DNA of 64,000 bases, taken from NCBI GenBank assembly GCA_017417585.1, contig JAFPYX010000033.1, positions 57,669 through 121,668 on the forward strand, given 5' to 3'. Below, in pieces: positions 39,123 to 46,932 of the stretch. The position numbers were made by a program, and so were the translations under genes. Source of the DNA: Victivallales bacterium (GTDB lineage Bacteria > Verrucomicrobiota > Lentisphaeria > Oligosphaerales > Oligosphaeraceae). Position 1 is the stretch's first letter, and every line of letters begins with the position of its first letter. The notes under the pieces are model-generated. The model saw only the letters and a list, made by a program, of their open reading frames with translations. It was not told the origin of the DNA and did no database searches.

Positions 39123-42100
39123 CTATCCATTGTAATCCGCAAAGACAAGCTCCCCGAGTTCCTTCATCGCCCCCAGCAAAAGTGGATTCGCCTCCACGCT
39201 CTCCGCCGTCCCGAACACAAGTTCATGGTCCGGCTCCTGAAGATATTCCGCGCCATAGTTGGCCTCCGTGAGGCTTTTCAGCACCGAAACCCTGCTTTTC
39301 TTCCCTTGTAGCCGGAAACAAGTATCGTAGAAAAGAGGCAACGGAATGAAATGTCCAAGCAGATACAATTGAAGAAGTTTCGCCAGACGCAGTCTGGCAT
39401 AGTCCGCCAAATTCGATTTCTGAAACACCTCCGCTTTTAGGGGTTCACGGACTTTGCCGCTGTCTTTTGTCATCAGCAGCTTTAGGAACGGCCTTGGGCA
39501 GCCACCTGGCTGGGCGGCCAGCATGAGCCATCGCAAATACGGCAGGACAAAGTGCTTGTGGTGGTAGCTGCCATGTCGCGCATCCAATATGCCCGCTCCA
39601 CCAGCGGCCATTTGGATCTGCCCATGCAATTGCAATTCCATTCGGCCGCCAGGGACTTCCAGACAACAATTCATTTGCCGAAGTTTCCTCAAGTTCGGCA
39701 GGCCCGCCAGCAGATCGGCAGGCAGCTCGACTGTGACATGCAAGTCTTTGATCTCCTGGCGACGCCATAGATCCAACTCGGCCTCCGCCGGACGTTCCAT
39801 CGTCGCCTCAATGCTCCGCAGTTGCCTGGCTGCCAAGTCTCCCAGCGGGAGTCGACTGGTGCGCTGGAGCTTCCACAGGAAGTCGCTATCCCTGACAATC
39901 CGGTTCACGTTTTCCTCGCCTGGCTTCTCCGCCAGCCATAGTTCCTGAAAGATCTCCTCCTTGAGCTTGACGGCCAGCAAGGGCTCGTCAATGGCAAAAC
40001 ACTCCTTGTCTTTCAGCGGGGAACTTTTCTGGACCGACGATAAATTCATCCGTCTCCGCAAAAAGCTCCCCACGGCATGCCGGAAGAACGACTCGACTTC
40101 CCGTATTTCGACCGAGGTCGCGCCATTCTGCACCGCAAACGGCAATTCAGGCGGCATTGGCAAATCGAAATACCCCCTTGTCGCCTGGGGGGAGGCATCC
40201 GGTTTCACGAGCGCCACCCGAAGATTCATCGCATCAAACGAGAATGGCGCACGCAATGTCGCGGGAGACTGATTGTCTTGTCTATAGTTCTTGGCATCAA
40301 AGGCATTCAATCGATGCCGCACGACAAGCGCCTTGCGGATTTTCTCCTGGTCCATTCCTCTGCATGCCCTGGCCGCGTAGTCCAGCAATTCCCCCACCAG
40401 CGAAGCGGGTGGCAAGATGCTTGAGTCACCATCGGGATTCTTGTCATCCTGGCCATGATAAAAGATCAGCAGGTAGTCGGACACGGCTTCCAATGCCTCC
40501 AGGAAGATATACCGGTCTTCCTGAATACGGGAACGAACATAATACGGCAGCTTCGTGCCTCGCGTCAACAAGGTAAAGCCGATTTCGGCATCCCGGTGGG
40601 GGAATGCGCCGGCATCCATGCCAAGGACGGCGAGGACCTTGCAGGGCACTTCCCGCATGGGCATCATGGAACAGCAGGTGATCTTGCCGTTGAGGAAGGG
40701 TTCCTTGGGGGCGGCACTCTCCAGGGCGGCATTCAGCACCGTCTGGACAACCGAAAAGGGAAGCTTCCCTGCGTAGCCGCCATCTATGGCATTGTTGGCC
40801 ATCTCCGCGATGCAGTTCCGCAGGGTGAAGTGATCCAATGCGCTGGCCTCATCCGCCACAAAGAAGCGCTGCAGGATGCGCAGCAGGAGTTCCCGCCATT
40901 CCTGCGCTGTCCGCCCGGCCGGCTCGGCCTTCAATTCGTCGACTGTGGCACGCAACAGCCGGAACAACATGCAGAGCGAGCCAAGCGCATGATGTGCATC
41001 ACCCGACGAGGCAAAGGGCTGCGGCGCCAGCTCCCCGAAGCCGAGCGTGCGTTGGCTTTCCTCTGGAGGAACTTCCACCGCCAGGGAAAGCAACAGCCGA
41101 TCCAGCCCCTGCTGCCACGTATATGCCTCATCATGCAGATGGAATTCCGCCATGCGGGAATCCAGATCGGCATCCAGCCGGATCTGCACCGCGTTCAGCC
41201 ATCCTCGCAAGGCGATGACATCCTCGTCAGTCAATTCAAATCGATTCCGAAGTGGCTGGACATCCAGCAGACGGATGACACGCGAGACTTCAAAACGGCT
41301 GGACGGAAACTCCAGAATCTCCAGAAAGCCCTCTGCGAGCAGATTCGCCTTGCGAATCGAACGGTCGGAAATCGTATATCTCCTGCGCAGGGGGCTGTTG
41401 TCAAAGACCGCGTGAATCGCCGACGCGTACGCTGAGATGTCCGGTGCCATCACGATGATGTCATTCATCTGAAAGGTATCCTGATGGCGTTTCAACAACA
41501 GCAGCAGCGAATCCCGCAGCGCCTCCACCTCGCGGGTGGCATTGAAACAGCTGTGGATGCTCAGCGAGTCATCCGCGTCCGACAAATCCAGCCGGTCTTC
41601 TTGTGCCTCCGGCGGATTGACATTCGCGACGATTTGCTCCTGGATTGTCCGCAGCAGCGTCCGTGGGACAATGGACTCGTCCTCCGAAATTTCCCCCGCC
41701 ATGGGTTCGCCGCCGAAATTCGGCACCAGGTCAACAATGCCCTCGAAGAATTCCCGTGCCTGAACGGCGCAATTCGCCAGGAGGTCATTCTGGAAAGGCA
41801 CCTCCTCTTCCACCCGCTGCCGCCAGCTTTCCACGTTGTCGCCCCAGTATTCCCGGCTGGGATTGCGGTAGTAGAAATTCACGGTGGCGGTGGCGGAATA
41901 ATCCCGAAGCACCTTGAGAAAAGCCGGCGGCATGGCGCTGGCGCCAAATACGGTGATGGGATAGGTCGGCTTTCGGGATGCTCCCCTGAATTCATCCATG
42001 GCCTCTGCCAGGGATTTCAAGTGCACGCCGGATTCTGGATTGCAGATGCAATGCCACAGCCAGGATTGCCAACGCAGTCCACTCCCCAGGGACGAGGCTC

Positions 42101-42617
42101 TACCATCGCGTTCGCAGATGGTCTCGGAAAGCTTCTCACCACGTCCCCAACAAGCCAACGTGGCAGGCAGATAACTTTGATACTCCTCGAAAAGCTTTGC
42201 AACGACTTTGGCAAACTCAAACATCCTCAGCCTGCTGTCGTTTTCGCCAGCCATGAAAAGATAATTCTTCAATTCCACGGGGAAATCGGGATCGTCCTTC
42301 CGCTGTTCAAAGACGGCAAAGATACGCCAGGCCAGGCTCGATGACGTGAAATGCTGCGGCACATAGCCTTCCACCGTCTCTTCCAAAAGCGTCGAAACGG
42401 CGATTCGAAGGACCGGGAAGTCGATTCCTGCGGAAACCACCCCCCGCCGCACTAGATAGTGCTCCAGCCAGACCGCCACGCCGTAGGTGGGCACCACTAC
42501 CACTTCCCTGCCCAGCACGCCTCCCTCTCGGAAGTCCCCCAGACGTCCCTGGCGGTGCGAAAGATAGCCCTCGGCAAGCTTTTCCAGTCGATGATGGTAA
42601 AAAAGATTGAAAGGCAC
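39123..42617 (-). CDS. recC: RecBCD enzyme subunit RecC
   Basis: Inactive-helicase scaffold and Chi-recognising subunit, 1164 aa, close to the E. coli length. It starts at a GTG with the typical FNLFYHHRLEKLAEGY opening. DIIVMAPDISAYASAIHAVFD, GKITCCSMMPMREVPCKVL (as in E. coli RecC) and PYYVRSRIQEDRYIFLEALE identify it. It has lost the canonical Walker motif, as expected for RecC. First gene of recC-recB-recD; the nearest promoter-like element is about 125 nt upstream. Confidence 0.94.
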   Translation of the reverse strand: MPFNLFYHHRLEKLAEGYLSHRQGRLGDFREGGVLGREVVVVPTYGVAVWLEHYLVRRGVVSAGIDFPVLRIAVSTLLEETVEGYVPQHFTSSSLAWRIFAVFEQRKDDPDFPVELKNYLFMAGENDSRLRMFEFAKVVAKLFEEYQSYLPATLACWGRGEKLSETICERDGRASSLGSGLRWQSWLWHCICNPESGVHLKSLAEAMDEFRGASRKPTYPITVFGASAMPPAFLKVLRDYSATATVNFYYRNPSREYWGDNVESWRQRVEEEVPFQNDLLANCAVQAREFFEGIVDLVPNFGGEPMAGEISEDESIVPRTLLRTIQEQIVANVNPPEAQEDRLDLSDADDSLSIHSCFNATREVEALRDSLLLLLKRHQDTFQMNDIIVMAPDISAYASAIHAVFDNSPLRRRYTISDRSIRKANLLAEGFLEILEFPSSRFEVSRVIRLLDVQPLRNRFELTDEDVIALRGWLNAVQIRLDADLDSRMAEFHLHDEAYTWQQGLDRLLLSLAVEVPPEESQRTLGFGELAPQPFASSGDAHHALGSLCMLFRLLRATVDELKAEPAGRTAQEWRELLLRILQRFFVADEASALDHFTLRNCIAEMANNAIDGGYAGKLPFSVVQTVLNAALESAAPKEPFLNGKITCCSMMPMREVPCKVLAVLGMDAGAFPHRDAEIGFTLLTRGTKLPYYVRSRIQEDRYIFLEALEAVSDYLLIFYHGQDDKNPDGDSSILPPASLVGELLDYAARACRGMDQEKIRKALVVRHRLNAFDAKNYRQDNQSPATLRAPFSFDAMNLRVALVKPDASPQATRGYFDLPMPPELPFAVQNGATSVEIREVESFFRHAVGSFLRRRMNLSSVQKSSPLKDKECFAIDEPLLAVKLKEEIFQELWLAEKPGEENVNRIVRDSDFLWKLQRTSRLPLGDLAARQLRSIEATMERPAEAELDLWRRQEIKDLHVTVELPADLLAGLPNLRKLRQMNCCLEVPGGRMELQLHGQIQMAAGGAGILDARHGSYHHKHFVLPYLRWLMLAAQPGGCPRPFLKLLMTKDSGKVREPLKAEVFQKSNLADYARLRLAKLLQLYLLGHFIPLPLFYDTCFRLQGKKSRVSVLKSLTEANYGAEYLQEPDHELVFGTAESVEANPLLLGAMKELGELVFADYNG

Positions 42618-42740
42618 GGGAATGAAAGGGTTGTTGGCGGGGTGACTCTTGAAGCAACTTCAGCGCGGACAAGACAGCAGGCTACTTGTCGCTTCCGCCA
42701 CGAGGTTTTCCGAAGACTTTTCAGGATTACGTTTCGTTCT

Positions 42741-42749
42741 CTTAATATA
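42741..42749 (-). promoter_or_regulatory. Putative -10 element for recCBD
   Basis: The minus strand reads TATATTAAG, identical to the secG and EF-G elements, about 125 nt upstream of the recC GTG. Confidence 0.4.
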
Positions 42750-42807
42750 TAGTACGAAAACTTGAACGAATTTCTTTCAATCCCACCTGACATTTTTGAT
42801 TGCCCGA

Positions 42808-42839
42808 TTCGCAACTTTCCATTCAGAGGATATAGTAAG
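42808..42839 (+). promoter_or_regulatory. Putative promoter of tRNA-Gly
   Basis: TTCGCA at 42808-42813 and TATAGTAAG at 42831-42839 with 17-nt spacing, ending 23 nt before the tRNA. Confidence 0.45.
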
Positions 42840-42862
42840 GCCACGTGCAATTCAATATCCAA

Positions 42863-42936
42863 GCGGGTGTAGCATAGTGGTAATGCTTCGGCCTTCCAAG
42901 CCGACGAGGCGGGTTCGATTCCCGTCACCCGCTCCA
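42863..42936 (+). tRNA. tRNA-Gly (anticodon TCC)
   Basis: A 74-nt cloverleaf with encoded CCA: acceptor GCGGGTG/CACCCGC, D-stem GCAT/ATGC, anticodon stem TCGGC/GCCGA with loop CTTCCAA, T-loop TTCGATT. Followed by a strong terminator. Confidence 0.95.
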
Positions 42937-42945
42937 GTTTTTTCC

Positions 42946-42982
42946 GGCCAGCCTTTCCTGATACGGGAGGCTGGCTTTTTTT
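42946..42982 (+). terminator. Rho-independent terminator after tRNA-Gly
   Basis: Perfect 8-bp stem GCCAGCCT (42947-42954) with AGGCTGGC (42968-42975), 13-nt loop, then seven T. Confidence 0.88.
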
Positions 42983-42996
42983 GTGTCAATAATGAA

Positions 42997-43704
42997 TCAG
43001 CGATTGGGAAACGGGACGATGCCTGGTTCCAAGATGCCGTCCTTCCAGTCCATGCACCAGGGAGCCTCATATTCCCTGCAGGGCGCACCGATGAAATCTG
43101 ACAAATTGCGTGTTGCGGCATGCCCGTCCACGAAGGCGCAATTGGCGCGATTCAGATGCCGATTGGCTCCCTCGCTCCGCGAATCCCAGTCCAGGTCCAG
43201 CTCCTCCATGAGATTTTCCCAGGTATTGGCTCCATAAATGATGCAGGGGTCTCCGGAATCGCACAACAGATAGGCATCCGAAGGCTGGAGGATATGGCTG
43301 GAAAGCGGCCCGCGGTTTCCCTGAGTGCCGTCGTAGTTCCAGGCATAGCTTCCATCGTAGTTCCGGAAACCGGCGGGAGTCGCCTCGGGGACTTTTCCAA
43401 CCGAAGACGGGCAAAGCAACAATCGGATGTCATGATAATATGGATAGCTCCAGCCCGCCCAGTTCAAACCAGGATGGTCATTCGTGGGAGCATTGGTGAC
43501 ATACGGCGGCAACCGTCCCCGCCAATCGCCGGAATACTGCAAAAACGCCAAGTCCAGCTGGCGGAGATTTCCCACACATTGAACCTGCATCGCTTTGGCC
43601 CGAGCCTTTAAAGCAGCCGGCGCCAGCATGGAGACCAATATTGCGATGACGGCAATTGTGGTTAGCAATTCAATCAGGGTAAAACAACGGCATCTGCGGG
43701 GCAT
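42997..43704 (-). CDS. Prepilin-type N-terminal domain protein with H-X9-DG motif
   Basis: A 235-aa pseudopilin-like protein starting at the ATG at 43704, which has AGGAG 6 nt upstream. [20 protein letters not shown] is the class III/type IV prepilin signal with Glu at +5, cleaved by PilD-type peptidase. [12 protein letters not shown] fits the H-X9-DG signature of a large family expanded in Planctomycetes, Verrucomicrobia and Lentisphaerae. It is cell-surface or envelope located; its function is unknown. It stands alone between tRNA-Gly and the coiled-coil gene, so its secretion machinery is encoded elsewhere. Confidence 0.9.
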   Translation of the reverse strand: MPRRCRCFTLIELLTTIAVIAILVSMLAPAALKARAKAMQVQCVGNLRQLDLAFLQYSGDWRGRLPPYVTNAPTNDHPGLNWAGWSYPYYHDIRLLLCPSSVGKVPEATPAGFRNYDGSYAWNYDGTQGNRGPLSSHILQPSDAYLLCDSGDPCIIYGANTWENLMEELDLDWDSRSEGANRHLNRANCAFVDGHAATRNLSDFIGAPCREYEAPWCMDWKDGILEPGIVPFPNR

Positions 43705-43857
43705 CGGCGACTCCTGGGCTGAACATGTTTGGCGTGAAATTCCCACGCGCAAACAATATTCAATCCATCACCCGATGCAAATACCTCACCCGTCTATGCT
43801 AAGCAATCGCAGTTTTCCCATGATTTTATCATGCAGACACTTCCGATTAATTGCAAA

Positions 43858-45255
43858 TTATACTGGTTCAGAATAGCATGGAGCAATTTCGGAGGAGCTT
43901 TGCGCTGACGATTCGTCCGGCTTATTGTCAAACGCACCTGGTTGTTCCTGCAGAACTTTCTGCGCTTCCAGCGCCATGGAGACAGAGGCCAGACGCGCGG
44001 CCACCTCGTCCCGCGAGGCATGCGCGGCCTGGGTTTCCGCCTGTGCGACAGCGATTCGTTCTTCGGCGATCTTCTGGAATTTCTCCACCAGCAGCTTTTC
44101 CTTCTCGACCAGGAATTCCGCACGCTGCGCATTCGCCTCCTCCACCTGGCGCACCTTGGCCTCGCGTGCCGAAAGCGCAGCATTCGCCTCGACCAATTCG
44201 GCTTCTTTATGGCAGAGCTCCTCCTTCATGTGCGCTAGTTCCTCACGCTGCGGCTGGATTTCCGCAACAAAAGTCGCCAACATCTGGGTGCGTTGCTGGG
44301 CCAACGATGCATTCCATTCCATCAGCATCTGATCGCAATTCGCACTGGCCTGCTTCTGCAATTCCACCAGCGAGGCTGCCTGGGCCTCGCGCGCCTGCTG
44401 TAGCTCCGACAGCATCGCTAGCTTCTGCTGCGCGAACTGCGCAGCAGCCTCGCTCTCGCGCGCCTGCACGGCCGCAACGCGTTCGGCCAACGCGGCCTCC
44501 TGCTTATCCAGCTCCTCTTTGCGCGTCTGCAACACCGCGTCCTGCTGGCGCAGAGATTGTTCCAGCGTAGACAGTCGCTGCCGTTCGACATTCATCTCCT
44601 CGAAGAGCTTCGCGCGCTCCCCGGAGAGCCCTTGGCGCACCTCAGCTTCCCTGCGTGCCAGTTCCGCCTCCCGGTCATTCAGCGCGGTCTCCTTCTTAGC
44701 CAGTGTCTCCAGCTCTCCCAAAGTGCGCTGCTGAAGCGCCTGGAAACTCTCCTTCACGCCATCCTGGAGCTTCTGGAAATCCGCCAGAAGCCGCTGGTCC
44801 TGCGCCACGAAATTCTTGTTGAATTCGTCCTGCATCATCGTGATGCGCTGCGCCTTGGCATCCAATTCCGCCTTGAGGTCATTCAATGGGCGCATCTGCT
44901 CATCCAAGCGTGATGCAAACGATGCCTTCGCCTCGCATTCCTGCGCAAGTACAGCCTGTTCGCGGATAGCTAGATCCTGTTTCTTATTCAGGAATTCCTG
45001 TGCAGCATTCTGATAGGATGCGACGGCGCTCCCAAGCGCCTGCTTCTGCTCCTCCAGCACCTGGAGCTGCTGCTGATAGATTGTCTCAAGATTGGAGCGC
45101 GTCATGATGGAGGCGTCCATCGTCCCCAAATCCTGGAACTTCGCCGCGATTTCATTCTGCTGTTTCTGAAGAAGCGTCTTGATTTCCGCATACTTGCGCT
45201 GCACTTCCTTTTCGCGCTGAAGCAACTCCTCGTCACTGCGGCCAAACAAAGCCAT
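43858..45255 (-). CDS. Long coiled-coil protein of unknown function
   Basis: A 465-aa protein from the ATG at 45255, chosen because GGGAGG precedes it; the frame runs 21 codons further upstream. Apart from a short MALFGRSDEELL head it is almost wholly alpha-helical coiled coil, rich in Ala, Glu, Gln, Lys and Arg. Heptads break near residue 110 (RSNLETIYQQQLQVLEEQKQ) and near 330. No membrane segment or signal peptide is present, so it is cytoplasmic. A structural or chromosome-associated role is possible but unsupported. Confidence 0.75.
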   Translation of the reverse strand: MALFGRSDEELLQREKEVQRKYAEIKTLLQKQQNEIAAKFQDLGTMDASIMTRSNLETIYQQQLQVLEEQKQALGSAVASYQNAAQEFLNKKQDLAIREQAVLAQECEAKASFASRLDEQMRPLNDLKAELDAKAQRITMMQDEFNKNFVAQDQRLLADFQKLQDGVKESFQALQQRTLGELETLAKKETALNDREAELARREAEVRQGLSGERAKLFEEMNVERQRLSTLEQSLRQQDAVLQTRKEELDKQEAALAERVAAVQARESEAAAQFAQQKLAMLSELQQAREAQAASLVELQKQASANCDQMLMEWNASLAQQRTQMLATFVAEIQPQREELAHMKEELCHKEAELVEANAALSAREAKVRQVEEANAQRAEFLVEKEKLLVEKFQKIAEERIAVAQAETQAAHASRDEVAARLASVSMALEAQKVLQEQPGAFDNKPDESSAQSSSEIAPCYSEPV

Positions 45256-45381
45256 GAAGAACCTCCCGAAATAAAGTGAAAACCAAACGGCGAATCGCCA
45301 AAAAGAGAATGGAGTCAATATAATCTAGAAGCGTCATACAGTTTCATAAACCGCCCATGTTTTTGAGATTTTTCATTCACG

Positions 45382-45417
45382 AAAAAACGCCTTGGAAGTC
45401 ATTGACCTCCAAGGCGT
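45382..45417 (-). terminator. Rho-independent terminator after tRNA-Met
   Basis: On the minus strand ACGCCTTGGA pairs with TCCAAGGCGT around a short loop, followed by six T. It lies 7 nt downstream of the tRNA-Met 3' end. Confidence 0.85.
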
Positions 45418-45423
45418 CTGAAA

Positions 45424-45499
45424 TGGTAGCGGGAAGCGGACTTGAACCACTGACCTTTAGGTTATGAGCCTAACGAGCTACCAACTGCTCCATCCCGCA
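45424..45499 (-). tRNA. Initiator tRNA-Met (CAT) with U1.U72 mismatch
   Basis: A 76-nt cloverleaf with encoded CCA and anticodon loop CTCATAA. The A11:U24 pair in the D-stem (GAGC/GCTC) is the initiator hallmark; elongator tRNA-Met has the reverse. Positions 1 and 72 are T and T, a mismatch as in initiators but not the usual C1.A72. The anticodon stem is TTAGG/CCTAA, so only two of the three conserved G:C pairs (30:40, 31:39) are present. Confidence 0.9.
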
Positions 45500-45534
45500 G
45501 CAAGAATGATTGAATTGTCATTTTCTGACAACTT

Positions 45535-45544
45535 CTATACTATA
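45535..45544 (-). promoter_or_regulatory. Putative -10 element for tRNA-Met
   Basis: TATAGTATAG on the minus strand, 36 nt upstream of the tRNA. Confidence 0.45.
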
Positions 45545-45810
45545 TCGTCATTCGATAAAATTGCAAGTACAAAAGCACAAGAAAAGAGAATAAACCACCA
45601 CCTTGCCTGCTTCCCCGAAAGGCAGCGGCTGCCGATTCCCGTTTCGTCAATCTTGCATGAAACCGCTCTCGCTTTCGTTCCATTTCTACGGCGTGGCAAA
45701 GCCACCCGAAGTTGAAATCCTGTGTCTCTGAAGACTTCATTGTATCATTCTAACTTATCAATCACTGCTGGACGGTAAAAAAGGGCAATTGTGCTGTCAA
45801 AAGTTGAAAA

Positions 45811-46235
45811 GAACAGTTAAATAGCCCTCTGATCTGTGTAATCCAGGTGGGCTGGGATGGAAACGACAGCCAATAGCGGTTTGCCGTGGTGGGGTGGATA
45901 TTGACGGAACTGTCAGCGGCAGTTTGGATGTACACACCTACTGGCATGTCCTGAAAAACCGCTTCAAGAAGACGGGAAATAAAAACCTTACAAAACGTAA
46001 AGGATTCAAACTGGTGTCCACGGATGGCAAGCCTCGTATGCCGGACTTCCTGCCGAAGAAGACGATGCTGGCTCTAACCGAATATCCCTTCCACGGCACG
46101 ACAATCCGTAAACTCCTGTGCAATGCCCTGACTCATCGGATCGATGAATGCGAGATGTTCATGAAGGGTATCAATTACTACAAGAGCGACGATGCCGCCC
46201 TGGAACTCTCCGACCTGTCGTCCAATCCAACATAA
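45811..46235 (+). pseudogene. Decayed BRO/DinD-type antirepressor fragment
   Basis: Remnant of a phage-type antirepressor with a BRO-N domain. The stretch around 45841 (IQVGWDGNDSQ, then a TAG at 45874, then RFAVVGWILTELS) matches the start of BRO-N/DinD proteins (VWDEE..WFSVVDVI.VLTES). A change of frame then leads to DVHTYWHVLKNRFKKTGN and a KLVSTDGKPRMPDF segment, the usual YWRVLKKRLKKEG core. The frame ends at 46235. The start, one stop and one frameshift show it is dead. It marks a former phage or mobile insertion next to a tRNA. The rest of the 45500-46421 gap shows no gene. Confidence 0.55.
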
Positions 46236-46359
46236 ATCGCTTTCATAATCACTATTGACCGACTACCGGCCAACACAGTAGCGAAACACAAAAACGCGAC
46301 GGTTGTGGTTTCAGTTCACTAAAACACACCCTATCGTCAAATTTCTACGGCAGATGCAC

Positions 46360-46368
46360 TATATTAGT
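46360..46368 (+). promoter_or_regulatory. Putative -10 element for the YegP homologue
   Basis: TATATTAGT, about 55 nt before the ATG at 46422. Confidence 0.4.
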
Positions 46369-46421
46369 CGATGGTGGCTCCGCGTGGAGCCGTTCACTTC
46401 ATCGGCAAACAGGAGATTGCA

Positions 46422-46751
46422 ATGCCTGGGAAATTCGAAATCAAGACCACAGCAAACGGAAAATTCTTCTTCAACCTGAAAGCCGCCAACGGCGAGGTGA
46501 TTCTGACCAGCCAGCAATACAAGGCGCTGGCCTACGCCAAGAAGGGCATCGCCTCCGTCCAGAAGAACGCCGCCGAAGCCGCCCGTTTCGAGGTCAAGGC
46601 CGCGAAGAACGGCGAGAAGTATTTCGTCCTGAAGGCGAAGAACACCCAGGTCATCGGCCAGAGCGAGACCTATCCCACTGACGCGGCCCTGAAGAAAGGC
46701 ATCGCCTCCGTCCAGAAGAACGCCGTCGACGCCAAGATCGTCGAGGCGTAG
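46422..46751 (+). CDS. YegP-like protein (DUF1508, two repeats)
   Basis: A 109-aa protein, the same length as E. coli YegP. The ATG at 46422 follows AGGAG with 6-nt spacing. Two tandem DUF1508 units are visible (GKFEIKTTANGKFFFNLKA and ARFEVKAAKNGEKYFVLKA), and each unit ends in an identical GIASVQKNA. The repeats form a small beta-alpha domain of unknown function. Transcribed alone. Confidence 0.92.
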   Translation: MPGKFEIKTTANGKFFFNLKAANGEVILTSQQYKALAYAKKGIASVQKNAAEAARFEVKAAKNGEKYFVLKAKNTQVIGQSETYPTDAALKKGIASVQKNAVDAKIVEA

Positions 46752-46772
46752 CATTCTTTTTCCGCCCTACCC

Positions 46773-46796
46773 CCGACTCCTCGTGGGTCGGGGGAT
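46773..46796 (+). terminator. Possible stem-loop after yegP-like gene
   Basis: CCCCCGAC pairs with GTCGGGGG just after the gene; the T-tract is poor (ATTT), so termination is likely but less certain. Confidence 0.5.
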
Positions 46797-46849
46797 TTGT
46801 AGAAATACTATCCATACTGACATATTCTTGAACGTATCGACCGCCAGCG

Positions 46850-46868
46850 ATTGCTAATTGCTAATTGC
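46850..46868 (+). repeat. ATTGCTA repeat, left copy of an inverted pair
   Basis: ATTGCTAATTGCTAATTGC; its first 17 nt recur as an exact reverse complement at 48782-48798, on the other side of the glycosidase-like gene and tRNA-Arg. Confidence 0.6.
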
Positions 46869-46932
46869 TTGTGTCGGCGAGGCTCCGACTCTACAATTCG
46901 TCGTCAAGTGGAACGTCCCTGGCGATAGCTTT

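Noticed and set aside
45540..45740. 66-codon minus-strand frame next to tRNA-Met
   Set aside because: No ribosome-binding site, no domain, and it covers the tRNA-Met promoter region.
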